Below, piece after piece: positions 35,302 through 44,747 of a DNA stretch of 54,820 bases; within the stretch, counting starts at the first letter, position 1; every line of letters begins with the position of its first letter. Source of the DNA: Rubripirellula sp. (GTDB lineage Bacteria; Planctomycetota; Planctomycetia; Pirellulales; Pirellulaceae); contig JAPKCI010000012.1 of the NCBI GenBank assembly GCA_028823035.1, positions 1-54,820 of the forward strand, read 5' to 3'. The notes under the pieces were generated by a model. The model worked only from the letters and a program-made list of their open reading frames with translations. It did not search any database and was not told where the DNA came from. The position numbers and the translations under genes were made by a program.

Positions 35302-35338
35302 TGCACTGCCCCCTGCCGATTTCATGGCAGTGCACTGC
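35302..35338. repeat. Hairpin overlapping a 12-base palindrome
   Basis: TGCACTGCC (35302-35310) pairs with GGCAGTGCA (35326-35334) around a 15-base loop. The right arm overlaps the perfect palindrome GCAGTGCACTGC (35327-35338), so two alternative folds are possible. It lies 68 bases after the DUF1552 stop. No T-run follows. Confidence 0.5.
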
Positions 35339-35639
35339 TGCACCCATCACCGAATCAAAGCCAGGTGAAGTCCATCCTGAACACTGGCGTTTAAGTCTCA
35401 ATATCCATGAGGCAGGGTTCATGGGTGGTCTGCGGGGGTGGCCAACCCACATCAAAATCTTCAGATACAGCTAAACAACGAAACTCGAAAAAGCAAGAAT
35501 ATTGCACATTAGAACGCAAGTAGCAGATCAGAATGAGGGATAATCCCCGCTTTCGGATCCGACACCCCGCAGGAGTTCCCCGGTCTCTAAAGTTCGTCTC
35601 GGATTCCCCCATGCACGTGAGTGCTTGTTAGGCTGTTCT

Positions 35640-35645
35640 TATAAT
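35640..35645 (+). promoter_or_regulatory. Perfect -10 hexamer (TATAAT) upstream of the small lipoprotein
   Basis: TATAAT at 35640 lies about 70 bases before ATG 35714. No good -35 element lies at the right distance, so the call is tentative. Confidence 0.3.
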
Positions 35646-35713
35646 TCGCGTCGAATACCATACTCTTTCGAATACAACATTTGATTTCGCCACTACCAAA
35701 CTTGACCAAACGC

Positions 35714-35893
35714 ATGAAAATACTGACCCTTCTTTTCGCGGCCCTGCTATGCCTTTCTCTTTCTGGTTGCGAGGACCAAGGCAACAAGGTGATTGAGCCA
35801 GTCACGGATTATGAACTGACCAACAATGAAGAAAATGTCCAGGCAGAGGCAGACGATATGCGAGAGAAGTACGAGGAAGATGGCGATCGTTAA
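35714..35893 (+). CDS. Small lipoprotein upstream of a DUF1559 gene
   Basis: 59 residues: a lipoprotein signal (MKILTLLFAALLCLSLSGC) with lipobox LSGC, followed by a very acidic tail (NNEENVQAEADDMREKYEED). An in-frame GTG/ATG extension to 35681 is possible, but MKILT fits a lipoprotein start. Small lipoproteins of this kind often sit directly before or after DUF1559 pseudopilin genes in planctomycetes; the DUF1559 gene begins 73 bases downstream. The role is unknown, perhaps related to export or assembly of the pseudopilin. Confidence 0.75.
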   Translation: MKILTLLFAALLCLSLSGCEDQGNKVIEPVTDYELTNNEENVQAEADDMREKYEEDGDR

Positions 35894-35966
35894 ACATCGA
35901 TAGATTGCTGAATTTTGTTCCCTTTTAATTTATTTTTTTCCCGAACCCACTTATTTTCATACTGCC

Positions 35967-37202
35967 ATGCATATTGCTAGACTTCGAAAACACTCAGGTT
36001 TTACTCTTGTCGAATTATTGGTGGTGATTGCAATCATCGGTGTTCTGGTTGGCCTGTTGTTGCCAGCCGTGCAAGCCGCGAGAGAAGCAGCAAGGCGAAT
36101 GAGTTGCAGCAACAACTTCAAGCAGGTCGGGCTTGGATTGCACAACTATCACTCAGCCTTCAAAGAACTACCAAAGCAGTTGGGAGGCAGCGGAAGCAAT
36201 CTGCAAGGCGGAGATCGATACTATCGAGCATCGGATCGGACCAATAATCAGTCGATCAGTTTTCTCGTTGGCCTGACGCCATTCATTGAACAACAAGCTG
36301 TTTGGGAAAAGATCAGCAACCCCAACAGTCTGGACCTGACTGCACCAACCGCGTTGCGAAATCCACTATGGCCCGCCATGGGGCCAACGGCGACTGATGA
36401 AACAAATACATCCCCGAGAACCAACACGCGCAACACGGCCTACAAACCATGGATGACCGAGATCCCAACGCTGCGATGCCCAAGTGACCCCGGGGTTGGT
36501 TTACCGGCGATGGGACGCACGAACTATGCGGCCTGTCTCGGTGATGCCAACCGGTACGCCGACTCTGGACCGTTCAACAGTCGTCTGGTTTCAAATAGCT
36601 ACCGGGCTCAGGAACTCAGGGCATCCGGTCGAGGAGTGTTCGTCGCCAGGACCGTTGCCAAGTTTCGCGACATCCTGGACGGTCTCTCCAACACAATCAT
36701 GGCGGGCGAGATCATGACTGACCTCGGGAACAGAAGTATTCGCACGTTGGCACGCACCAATTTGAGTCCAACGGTTGTGCAGGACAATCCTCTTGCCTGC
36801 GCAGCGGACATCGATCCAGAACGCCCAAGCTTCTGGCTGCCCACCCTGACCAGAGTCGTATCAGCCAATCAGGGACGAGGGTATCGCTGGGCGAACGGCA
36901 ATGCGATTTTCTCATCCATGAACACCATCTTGCCCCCCAACCGAGAAGTTTGCACCGCATTCGGCGCTACGGGGCTCGGGATGCTACCACCCAGCAGCAA
37001 TCATCAGGGCGGCTGTCACATTCTGATGTCTGATGGTGCCGTGATCTTCATGACCAATTCGGTGGAATCTGGAGACCTGACAATTGGAACAGTTCGACGC
37101 AGTCGAACGGGTCCTCGCGCACCGGGTTCGCCAAGTCCCTATGGACTTTGGGGAGCTCTAGGCACGCGTGCCAGTAAGGAAGTCATCGAAACCGAACTCT
37201 AA
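35967..37202 (+). CDS. DUF1559 protein with type IV pilin-like N-terminus
   Basis: 411 residues. The first 35 residues form a canonical prepilin site and helix: [20 protein letters not shown], cleaved after Gly, with Glu at position 5 of the mature protein. Directly after it comes [20 protein letters not shown] and then [20 protein letters not shown], the DUF1559 start. A C-terminal H-x-G-G-like block ([20 protein letters not shown]) is typical. Planctomycetes encode very many such proteins. They are presumed pseudopilins or surface proteins processed by a prepilin peptidase; none is encoded here. Confidence 0.95.
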   Translation: MHIARLRKHSGFTLVELLVVIAIIGVLVGLLLPAVQAAREAARRMSCSNNFKQVGLGLHNYHSAFKELPKQLGGSGSNLQGGDRYYRASDRTNNQSISFLVGLTPFIEQQAVWEKISNPNSLDLTAPTALRNPLWPAMGPTATDETNTSPRTNTRNTAYKPWMTEIPTLRCPSDPGVGLPAMGRTNYAACLGDANRYADSGPFNSRLVSNSYRAQELRASGRGVFVARTVAKFRDILDGLSNTIMAGEIMTDLGNRSIRTLARTNLSPTVVQDNPLACAADIDPERPSFWLPTLTRVVSANQGRGYRWANGNAIFSSMNTILPPNREVCTAFGATGLGMLPPSSNHQGGCHILMSDGAVIFMTNSVESGDLTIGTVRRSRTGPRAPGSPSPYGLWGALGTRASKEVIETEL

Positions 37203-37620
37203 ATCGGTTCAGGCGCATCCGTGGAATTACCGAGTTTTGTTCCCGACCACCGGACAGTTCAGCAGACTGCGAAAAAATCGGACCAAACGTTCTGCAACGA
37301 TGGCCCGGAACATAATGGGTTCAGCCCCTCTCTCGCACTGCACCTGTGCCGTCTAGGGGGAGCACCTGTGCTGTCTGGGTCGGGGGTAGTTGCGTGATAG
37401 GAAACCTGTGCAATGCATTGGATAGCCAAGAACCGACGCAAGGCTTCCGGGCTGGGCGTCAGAGACTGCCTCGCCGCTGGGAAGACCCTCAGGACTCGTT
37501 GTTAAGGGGCAGTGAATGCCGGGCAGTGAATGCCGGGCAGTGGGCAGCACACAGACGAGGCTGAATTCAGTATCCTGTTGGCAATGTTATCGTTTCCCTC
37601 CACTGTTCTGCGGGTAAATC
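37203..37620. other. Intergenic region with short repeats
   Basis: 418 bases between the DUF1559 and aldehyde dehydrogenase genes. It contains a repeated GCACCTGTGC(C/T)GTCT motif (about 37339 and 37363) and the 14-base tandem array at 37507. No gene is supported. Confidence 0.5.
37507..37542. repeat. 2.6 tandem copies of a 14-base unit (GGGCAGTGAATGCC)
   Basis: Copies start at 37507, 37521 and 37535; the third stops after GGGCAGTG. The first two are identical. It lies about 80 bases upstream of the aldehyde dehydrogenase start. Confidence 0.85.
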
Positions 37621-39180
37621 ATGTCCACTGCGAGCACTCAAATTCAATCGCTGACCGCTTCCCAGTTTGACACACCAGATGCGTTCTCGAAGTTTTGCCA
37701 TAACGACGGCAAACCACATGGAGGCATCATCGATGGCAAATCAGTTCGAGGGTCGATGAATGCAACCTTCGAAACCATCGATCCCGGTTCAATGGAAGTT
37801 CTGGCAACGGTCTGCGAAATGGGTCAGGACGAAGTCGACCAGGCTGTTCAGGCGGCCCATCTCGCTTTTCGGGGAAATGGTGTCAGCGGGTGGCGTGACT
37901 TTCCGGTCGAGGAACGATGTGAACTGGTGATGAAGTTGGTGGAACTCTGCGAACGGGACCGCAACGTTCTTCTGGCTTGTGAGATCCGGGACGGGGGCAA
38001 AGTCTCGGAGTTGGCCGAAGGTGATTTTGCACAGATTCGTGCTACGGCTGAATACTTCTGCGACGTTGCGCAGAGAATTCCCTTGGGTGACGGTTCAAAG
38101 CTGCAGGTGGCCGACAATATCGAGGGATATACCTATCGCGAGCCGTGGGGCGTGGTAGCAGGAATCATTCCCTGGAATTACCCAATCGTGCTGACTTCAT
38201 GGTTCATGTTCCCAGCTTTGTTGTCAGGTAACTGCGTCCTGATCAAACCAGCTGAGGATACACCTCTGTCGGCGTTGTACATTGGCAAACTTGCCGAAGA
38301 AGCCGGATTCCCACCCGGTGTCGTCAACGTACTGCCAGGTCGTGGTGAACTGACGGGACAGTTCATGGCCGAGCATTCCGGCATTCGATACATCTCATTC
38401 ACAGGCTCTCCAGGTGTGGGGCAACATATCCTGCGAACGTGCGACCGACACGGTACCCGCGTGAAGCGAGAGATGGGCGGAAACGGAGCTGCCGTCGTTC
38501 TGGACGACGCGGACCCACAGCTCGTCGCTCGGATGATTGGTCGTCATACGAACCAACACTTCGGGCAGACCTGCTGCACCATCCATCGTGTCTTTGTCGA
38601 CCAAAAAATTGCGGACGACTTCATCGACGCGCAGCGAGAGTTCTTCACCGACTTGAAGATTGGCTACCAGGCCGAGGAAGGAACCCAACTGGGAGCGGTG
38701 ATCAATGCGACGCAACGTTCACGAATTCTGGCGGCCCAAAAAGAGACAGTAACTCGGGGTGGTCAGGCGATTCTCGATGGCGGCATCGCCGAAGTGGACG
38801 GCCGGGATGGCTATTACATCAAACCGGCGATTTATCGGGCATCACCCAATATCAACTGCAATCCCGACGAAGTCTTTCACGCCTTCGCTACGATCTGCCC
38901 TGTTTCCAGTCCAGAACAGGCACTGGAATTGGCCAACAGCACCCCCTACGGCTTGGGAGCAAGTGTTTGGACCAAGGACATCTCACGAGGCGTAGCCTTG
39001 GCAAAACAGTTTCGCGATGGAACCTGTCAGGTGAACTGCCACAACACAATCGCCTACGGATTGCCTTATGCCGGGCAGGGGATTTCAGGCGGTCCCGGTG
39101 CAGGCGTGAATTGTGAAGAAACGTTCACTGATTACACCGAACTCAAAGCGATCTACGTCGCAGACTACCCCAATGAGTAA
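37621..39180 (+). CDS. Aldehyde dehydrogenase (ALDH superfamily)
   Basis: 519 residues, a usual ALDH length. Motifs: IIPWNYPIVLTSWFMFPALL near residue 185 with the NAD-binding Asn, SGNCVLIKPAEDTPLSAL, FTGSPGVGQHIL near 262, the general-base Glu in KREMGGNGAAVV near 283, and the catalytic Cys in FGQTCCTIHRVFV near 318. The second Cys beside it is common in betaine aldehyde dehydrogenase-like members. The usual EEIFGPV block reads DEVFHAFATICPV, a divergent version. It oxidises an aldehyde to an acid with NAD(P)+; the substrate is unknown. Single gene with a long hairpin behind it. Confidence 0.93.
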   Translation: MSTASTQIQSLTASQFDTPDAFSKFCHNDGKPHGGIIDGKSVRGSMNATFETIDPGSMEVLATVCEMGQDEVDQAVQAAHLAFRGNGVSGWRDFPVEERCELVMKLVELCERDRNVLLACEIRDGGKVSELAEGDFAQIRATAEYFCDVAQRIPLGDGSKLQVADNIEGYTYREPWGVVAGIIPWNYPIVLTSWFMFPALLSGNCVLIKPAEDTPLSALYIGKLAEEAGFPPGVVNVLPGRGELTGQFMAEHSGIRYISFTGSPGVGQHILRTCDRHGTRVKREMGGNGAAVVLDDADPQLVARMIGRHTNQHFGQTCCTIHRVFVDQKIADDFIDAQREFFTDLKIGYQAEEGTQLGAVINATQRSRILAAQKETVTRGGQAILDGGIAEVDGRDGYYIKPAIYRASPNINCNPDEVFHAFATICPVSSPEQALELANSTPYGLGASVWTKDISRGVALAKQFRDGTCQVNCHNTIAYGLPYAGQGISGGPGAGVNCEETFTDYTELKAIYVADYPNE

Positions 39181-39207
39181 TTGACCGGTCAGGTTACCTC
39201 CATTCAT

Positions 39208-39260
39208 CGACCTTGCAGCAGCAAAACCAGCATCCGCAAAGAGTGCTGCTAACGAGGTCG
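39208..39260 (+). repeat. Two-stage hairpin after the aldehyde dehydrogenase gene
   Basis: CGACCT (39208) pairs with AGGTCG (39255), and inside it AGCAGCA (39217) pairs with TGCTGCT (39244) around a 20-base loop. It starts 28 bases after the stop codon. There is no T-run, so it may protect the 3' end or be a weak terminator. Confidence 0.45.
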
Positions 39261-39433
39261 ATTGAATTCATCTCAGACCCGATAATTCAATACTGAACGA
39301 CATTACAAGTTGCCGATTGGCTTGCCGCTGTGCATCAAGCCCATGAAAGACCACCTTGGTTTTTCATCATTTCCGCGAGAACCCGAATTACAGTGGTTCA
39401 CATTTTCTATACAACCGTTGAAACAGAAGCTTC

Positions 39434-40009
39434 ATGCTTTGGCACTTTGTTCTTCCCTTTAAAGTGACGTTCTGGACGTTGGCAACACTGTTGGGGGCAG
39501 CAGTGCTTATCGCACCAGTCCTGAGAGCCAAACGATCGCGAATTTTCCTTTGGGGCTTCCCCATGGTTCTGCTGGCATTCATGCCTTCGTGCAGCATCGT
39601 GATGAACATCATGGACCGATCGCGGTTTGGTATCTTCGATTACGACGCATCCCAAAATATCGGGGACGTACGAGTGGAACGCTACCTGCCGCCCGCCGCA
39701 CGTGAGTTGACCATCGACAAGTACGCACGCGGCTACCGTGCCAGATTCCAGGTTGAGCCCGACTTATTGGAAGACTGGTTCGACGGCGTCTGGGACCGGT
39801 ACGGGGAGTATTCCGTGGACGCCAAAGTCCCACCGCAGTTTTTGTCTTTGACTCGGGAGGCATTTGATGCTGAATTCGGCGGCCTTGGCTGGCCAAGACC
39901 AACCGAGGTCGTGTTCTATCAGGGCCCGGTTGCCGAAAATGGCGCGGGTTTCGCTATTTGGTATGACTCAGACACTGGTCTGGCCTATGAAAAATCGCAT
40001 CACTGGTGA
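39434..40009 (+). CDS. Membrane-anchored protein of unknown function
   Basis: 191 residues. Two hydrophobic segments at the N-terminus (TFWTLATLLGAAVLIAPVLR and FLWGFPMVLLAFMPSCSIVM) anchor a soluble C-terminal domain of about 130 residues. That domain contains RVERYLPPAARELTIDKYAR and RARFQVEPDLLEDWFDGVWD, and ends FAIWYDSDTGLAYEKSHHW. I recognise no family. Convergent with the PQQ-propeller gene 20 bases away, so a bidirectional terminator would be expected, but none is obvious. Confidence 0.75.
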   Translation: MLWHFVLPFKVTFWTLATLLGAAVLIAPVLRAKRSRIFLWGFPMVLLAFMPSCSIVMNIMDRSRFGIFDYDASQNIGDVRVERYLPPAARELTIDKYARGYRARFQVEPDLLEDWFDGVWDRYGEYSVDAKVPPQFLSLTREAFDAEFGGLGWPRPTEVVFYQGPVAENGAGFAIWYDSDTGLAYEKSHHW

Positions 40010-40029
40010 TTCAGCTATCTGTCTCTGAT

Positions 40030-41289
40030 CTAAGGCAATTCCAAACAAGCAGCCTGTTGGGTACTGCGAATGTAAAGGCGACCATCACTGAAAGCGGGCG
40101 TTGACCAGCATTTGCCGTCGATTACTTTTGCGCGTCCCAATTCGCGGTACGCGTCTGATCGTGCTTCGACAACAGCAACCTCTCCAGCGTCAGAAAGCAC
40201 CACCAGCTTATCGCCAACTTTGATGCAATTCCCTGGACCAAACCCGCGCTCAGACCACTTGATTTCGCCCGTCGCCAATTCAACGCATTGCAGAGGAGCC
40301 TTGCCATACTTTTTGAATTCAAAGATGCCGTAAAGATGACCGTCATGCACGACCGGTGTACTCCAGTGATTCATCAGCTCATTTGATTTGAACCATACTT
40401 CCTCAGCACGCGGTGAACCGTTGATCTGAAACAAACCTGCGCCAACACCATAACCTGCCGAACAGTAAACCTGATTTCCTTCGCTAACCGGTGATGCTGC
40501 CGTCGAAACACTGAAGGGAAACTCACCACGCCAAATTTCTTGACCTGTACTTGCATCAACTGACACCAAGCCGGACTGCGTGAAAAAGATGACCTGTTTT
40601 TCACCGTCTACTGTCGTAACATGCGGTGTAGCATGCGTGATCATTTCATCACCGCTTTTCCAGATCAGATCGCCCGTCTCGCGATTGAACGCAATGAACG
40701 CTTGATTCGGCCCGCCTCCGCCAACATAGACTCTGTCTCCGTCCAGCAAAGGTGACGTCGCATTGAGCCACTTCATGTTTCGGCCTGCAAAATCATTGGG
40801 GATGTCGTGCTGCCACTTTACTTGTCCTGTTGTTGCATCAAAGCAGGACAACACCATGTGCGAATCGTAAACGTACACATGATTTTTATCCACTGAAGGT
40901 GTTGAGCGTGGGCCATCCCCGCCGCGATTACCCGGCGCGCCGGAGTTACCACCATCATGTCCGTATTCGCTCGCCCCGAGTTTCGCAGTCCACCGTTCAC
41001 GACCGGTCTCGGCGTCCAACGCGACGAGAGTCTCAATCGAGTCGCGTTTCACAATCGTAAAAGCTCTACCACCAGCAACAGCAAACGAACTGAAGCCTTC
41101 TGAAACCGGGACTTTCCAAACTTCGCGTGGCCCACCATCCCGCCAGTTCAAATCACCAATGGATTCACTTGACTTGCCATCACCGGCAGGCCCACGGTAC
41201 TGAGACCAATCCTCGGCATGGCCGCAATTCAGGATCAACAGAGTAGCAACGAAGCTAAGGAAAGGAATACGCAGGGTATCAATTGGCAT
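40030..41289 (-). CDS. PQQ-binding-like beta-propeller protein, exported
   Basis: About 419 residues with a Sec signal (LRIPFLSFVATLLILNCGHA). DWSQYRGPAGDGKSSES near residue 28 is followed by propeller repeats with the typical T-G-x-x-x-W ends: DAETGRERWTAKLG, DATTGQVKWQHDI, NRETGDLIWKSGDE, DASTGQEIWRGEFP, ELATGEIKWSERGF. A longer frame to 41433 adds an Arg-rich segment with no role. A second, distantly related propeller lies at 16131. It is exported; cofactor and substrate are not known. Confidence 0.88.
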   Translation of the reverse strand: MPIDTLRIPFLSFVATLLILNCGHAEDWSQYRGPAGDGKSSESIGDLNWRDGGPREVWKVPVSEGFSSFAVAGGRAFTIVKRDSIETLVALDAETGRERWTAKLGASEYGHDGGNSGAPGNRGGDGPRSTPSVDKNHVYVYDSHMVLSCFDATTGQVKWQHDIPNDFAGRNMKWLNATSPLLDGDRVYVGGGGPNQAFIAFNRETGDLIWKSGDEMITHATPHVTTVDGEKQVIFFTQSGLVSVDASTGQEIWRGEFPFSVSTAASPVSEGNQVYCSAGYGVGAGLFQINGSPRAEEVWFKSNELMNHWSTPVVHDGHLYGIFEFKKYGKAPLQCVELATGEIKWSERGFGPGNCIKVGDKLVVLSDAGEVAVVEARSDAYRELGRAKVIDGKCWSTPAFSDGRLYIRSTQQAACLELP

Positions 41290-41553
41290 GACTCGAACCT
41301 GGACCATTAAGGGGGAGGCAGTGATGGGGCGGGCAAACTGAGAACGAAAAAGGCGAGCTGCAAAGTGGAAACAGGGCAGGAACGGCCTTCTGTAGAGCGA
41401 CATAGTGTTCAACCGCAAATCAACATTACCCATGCCAGACTTTGACCTTCAGCCCAATCCGGCAAGAGACGAGGAATAATGCATCACGGTCGATTTTTTT
41501 TCAACTGGCCAAGACAACTCCTAACCACATTTTCCTTCAAGATTGGAAGCGGT

Positions 41554-42408
41554 TCAGGAATCGGCCTGACAACGATTGGCCAATGTTCCGATTCCTTCAA
41601 TCTCGACGTGGCAATCATCCCCAGGTTGCAGGAAAACAGGCGGTTTGCGAGCCGCTCCCACACCAGGTGGTGTACCGGTAAAGATCAGATCGCCGGGAAG
41701 CAGTGTCACAATTTTGGTCAGATGCTCGATCAACGTCGGAATGTCAAAGATCAGCTGAGCGGTGGTGCTATCCTGAACCACCTCGCCGTTGAGGTGCATC
41801 CGTACACGAAGGTCTGACGGGTCAGCCACCTCGCGAGTCGTCACCATGCAAGGTCCAGTGGGGGCAAATGTATCGAACGTTTTCCCAAGCAACCACTGAC
41901 CGCCAGGCCGACCTTTCTGCCAATCCCGTGCAGAAACATCGTGTCCACACGTGTACCCAAAGACGTAGTCCATGGCATCGGCTGCGGCGACATGCTTAGC
42001 CTCTTTTCCGACGATTACCACCAACTCAGCTTCGTAGTCAACTTCACTCGACACCGCTGGCAATCGAATCGAGTCTCCATGCCCGATCAATGTTGAATTG
42101 AATTTACTGAAGACAACCGGCTCAGTTGGAATTTCGGATCCCGACTCAATCGCATGATCCCGGTAGTTCAAACCGATACAGATTACCTTGCCAGGTTGAC
42201 CTACCACTGGAAGCAGTCTCTCTGGCTCAGGTACCCAAAGTGATCCCTCTGGCTGAACAAGGCTGCTTACCCAAGCAGTACCACGGGAAAAAATTTCCCC
42301 ATCGGCAGGCGGATCATCCATCAGGGATGCAAGTGGACAGATGGCTCCGGGCTTGTACAGAGCATACTGTGCATTGCCTTGATCATCTTGATATCGACAA
42401 AGAGGCAT
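41554..42408 (-). CDS. Fumarylacetoacetate hydrolase (FAH) family protein
   Basis: 284 residues. The FAH fold is shown by [20 protein letters not shown] near residue 73, the metal ligands in [20 protein letters not shown] near 120 (Glu residues) and [20 protein letters not shown] near 152 (Asp), and [20 protein letters not shown] near 238. Such enzymes cleave or hydrolyse acyl-pyruvate or 2-oxo acid substrates with Mg2+. The substrate cannot be told. The start has AGGA about 8 bases upstream and lies 12 bases after the stop of the FAD oxidoreductase gene, so the two form an operon. Confidence 0.92.
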   Translation of the reverse strand: MPLCRYQDDQGNAQYALYKPGAICPLASLMDDPPADGEIFSRGTAWVSSLVQPEGSLWVPEPERLLPVVGQPGKVICIGLNYRDHAIESGSEIPTEPVVFSKFNSTLIGHGDSIRLPAVSSEVDYEAELVVIVGKEAKHVAAADAMDYVFGYTCGHDVSARDWQKGRPGGQWLLGKTFDTFAPTGPCMVTTREVADPSDLRVRMHLNGEVVQDSTTAQLIFDIPTLIEHLTKIVTLLPGDLIFTGTPPGVGAARKPPVFLQPGDDCHVEIEGIGTLANRCQADS

Positions 42409-42420
42409 AAAAGGTCCTGA

Positions 42421-43851
42421 TCAAACGTGTTGGCTTTCGCTGGTAAGTTGCTGGTCGACTTCGTTACTGACAATCACACCATAATTGATCGCCCCCAACC
42501 AGCCGCTCATGATGATACCAACACTGCCAGCGTGATACATGCCACCGACCTGCTGTGGTAGTGATCGGCTTACTGCCAATCCCTCGAACTTGGTACCAAA
42601 ACTGGCTCCCATCTCGTGCTGGGTGTAGTGATTAAAAGTCCGCGGAGTGGCTGCTTCAGCGCGATCGATTTTATTTCGGATGCCTGGAATGTACTTTTCC
42701 AGCGCATCGATCGTCGTTTCGACGAGTTCTGCTTTGCTGGCAGTATAATCTTCTTCATTCAGATCAGACCAGTCAGACCAATTGGCGTTGGTGCTACTGA
42801 CGATGGCATAGCGTTCTTTTTTCTCTGGGCGTGTTCTTGGATAGTAGAAACTGAACGTTCGACTGGTAATGTCCCGACTCAGCAACAGGTCAGTTCGGAA
42901 CTCATCAGCAGTGCTGGTAAAAAACAAGTCACCTGAGGATTCATCAATTTCTTCACCCGGCTTCAACGCCATGTAAACCTGCGTGCTGCTGTTATTCAGG
43001 CGGACAGCCCGAGCCTGGTCGACGAAATCGCGATCAAGATTCTCGGCCCCGATCATTTTCAGCACGGTTGTCCGCAGATTTGCATTACTGACCACAGCGC
43101 GGCATCCGATACGGCGGCCATGCGTTTCAACGGCTGACACTTTGCCATCAGACACATGAATGCGGTCAACGCCGCAATTGATCCGGATATCAACACCGTT
43201 TGACTGCAGTTCTTTCTTCATCCGTGCCACCAAATCTTCGGTGCCACCTTCGTAGATAAAAACACCTTTGCTCATGAAGTTGCTGAATACGATCCCATAG
43301 GTGATCGCTGGGTCTTCCAGAGTTGATCCATTTGCATAGGTAATCGGTTCCATCAAAAGACGGACCACATCATCGCGACCGGGAAAGAAGCGATCAAACA
43401 ACTGCCGAGTGGTCGTCGTTTGATCATCGTAGAAATTCATTCCCCGTGCAGTGTCAAAGAACTCACTGACTGTTTCCGGCTTAATGCCGAAATCGGCTGT
43501 CAATAACCGTGTAAAATCTTCGCGATTGAAGGTGGTGGTCAACGAGAACTGTGGATTGTCAAAGCGGATATTCTTGAGCTGCACAATCCGATCAGCAATA
43601 TCACGGCTCCAGTAACGACGACAGGACTTGACCATGCCGTGCGGAAAACCATGCAATGAAATATCAAACACATGCCCGCCGGGTCGCAGGAACCATGTGG
43701 CCAGTCCACCCAGTTTGTAATGCTGCTCAAGCAACAGGACACGGTGCCCTGCACGTCCCAGAACATTGGCGGACGTCATCCCCGCCAACCCACTTCCGAT
43801 CACGACGACATCGTACTGATCAGCTACACCTTTTAAGAAATCACGGGGCAT
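42421..43851 (-). CDS. CrtI/CrtO-like FAD-dependent oxidoreductase
   Basis: 476 residues. The N-terminal FAD-binding motif is [20 protein letters not shown], then [20 protein letters not shown]. The pattern is that of phytoene desaturase, carotenoid isomerase and retinol saturase-like proteins: [15 protein letters not shown] near 70, [19 protein letters not shown] near 198, [16 protein letters not shown] near 250, and a C-terminal [20 protein letters not shown]. Planctomycetes often make carotenoids, so a carotenoid substrate is possible. No other crt gene is in the window, so this is not assured. Operon partner of the FAH-family gene. Confidence 0.87.
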   Translation of the reverse strand: MPRDFLKGVADQYDVVVIGSGLAGMTSANVLGRAGHRVLLLEQHYKLGGLATWFLRPGGHVFDISLHGFPHGMVKSCRRYWSRDIADRIVQLKNIRFDNPQFSLTTTFNREDFTRLLTADFGIKPETVSEFFDTARGMNFYDDQTTTTRQLFDRFFPGRDDVVRLLMEPITYANGSTLEDPAITYGIVFSNFMSKGVFIYEGGTEDLVARMKKELQSNGVDIRINCGVDRIHVSDGKVSAVETHGRRIGCRAVVSNANLRTTVLKMIGAENLDRDFVDQARAVRLNNSSTQVYMALKPGEEIDESSGDLFFTSTADEFRTDLLLSRDITSRTFSFYYPRTRPEKKERYAIVSSTNANWSDWSDLNEEDYTASKAELVETTIDALEKYIPGIRNKIDRAEAATPRTFNHYTQHEMGASFGTKFEGLAVSRSLPQQVGGMYHAGSVGIIMSGWLGAINYGVIVSNEVDQQLTSESQHV

Positions 43852-43934
43852 GGGTAATCGGGGGTTTCAACAAAAAAGGATGGCATTCAACATGCGAAAC
43901 GAAATTCCAAACCGAATCAGAAGTCTAACGCTTT

Positions 43935-44747
43935 TCACAGCGGCCCCACATCGGGTTGCAGTTCTGCATAAATCCCGATTTGATCATTCTCCGGAGCCCT
44001 ATCACCGTACAACAGAAGCCCCCCCTCGCCGACCAGCCATCTTTCGTCCAGCAAACGAATTGCCTCTGTCGCGACGGCACTCTGAGTTTCTCGCCCCACA
44101 CCGGTGCTGAGCACATCGTGGGAACCACGGAAGATTTGCACCTGTTCGGGTGGTAAAACCGTGGACATCCGCTGGTTTCCCTCGACACTGGCGACAAGCG
44201 TTGCAATCTTCCAGCGTTGATCACGTGGATCCTCAAGAATTCGAATCGTTACGATCGACTCGCCAATGGGTACTGGAACAGCCCCAAACCACAGCGGAGC
44301 GGTCGATTGTCGAGGCCATATCGAACTATAGGCAACCCGAAACCGTGCCGATCCTGTTGGCACGCGCACTCGCACCCGATACGTCAGTGGCTGATCGCTA
44401 GGGGCTCTGACTGCGGCGATTTGCCCCGGACCTGTCTCTTGCAAGGATCCCGTTTCCGCACGCAACTTTGTAACTTCTGCCTCGATCCGCCGCAGACGTT
44501 GAATCGTGAACACAAGCCCGATCGTCAACATGGCGATGGTGACGAATCCAAGGTATTCGCGGAGACTTAAACTCCAACGCATGCCCACCCTTGCGGTGGA
44601 TCGAACGTCCGCGTGCTCCACGAGTACTGGTCGCTGGGGACTCACCTGCGACCCACGGGACAATCGCCGGGTATCATCTGTCACAGACAACTCGTGATCT
44701 GGCTCAGTAGAGTCGGTGAGAACGGGTGTTGGTTCGGGTTGGCACAT
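43935..44747 (-). CDS. Single-pass membrane protein of unknown function
   Basis: 270 residues. A Glu/Asp/Ser-rich N-terminal 60 residues is followed by one transmembrane segment (YLGFVTIAMLTIGLVFTIQR) near residue 72 and a short coiled coil (RLRRIEAEVTKLRAETGSLQ). The rest is an exported or cytoplasmic domain with VRVRVPTGSARFRVAYSSIW and PVPIGESIVTIRILEDPRDQ. I recognise no family. The first codons overlap the start of the divergent pseudouridine synthase frame by 22 bases, so one of the two starts is likely wrong. Met56 is an alternative. Confidence 0.7.
   Translation of the reverse strand: MCQPEPTPVLTDSTEPDHELSVTDDTRRLSRGSQVSPQRPVLVEHADVRSTARVGMRWSLSLREYLGFVTIAMLTIGLVFTIQRLRRIEAEVTKLRAETGSLQETGPGQIAAVRAPSDQPLTYRVRVRVPTGSARFRVAYSSIWPRQSTAPLWFGAVPVPIGESIVTIRILEDPRDQRWKIATLVASVEGNQRMSTVLPPEQVQIFRGSHDVLSTGVGRETQSAVATEAIRLLDERWLVGEGGLLLYGDRAPENDQIGIYAELQPDVGPL

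Larger units (their letters stand above)
35234..35713. other. Intergenic region with a hairpin and a likely promoter
   Basis: 480 bases between the DUF1552 stop and the small lipoprotein. It contains the hairpin at 35302-35338 and a perfect TATAAT at 35640-35645. I see no gene. Confidence 0.5.
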
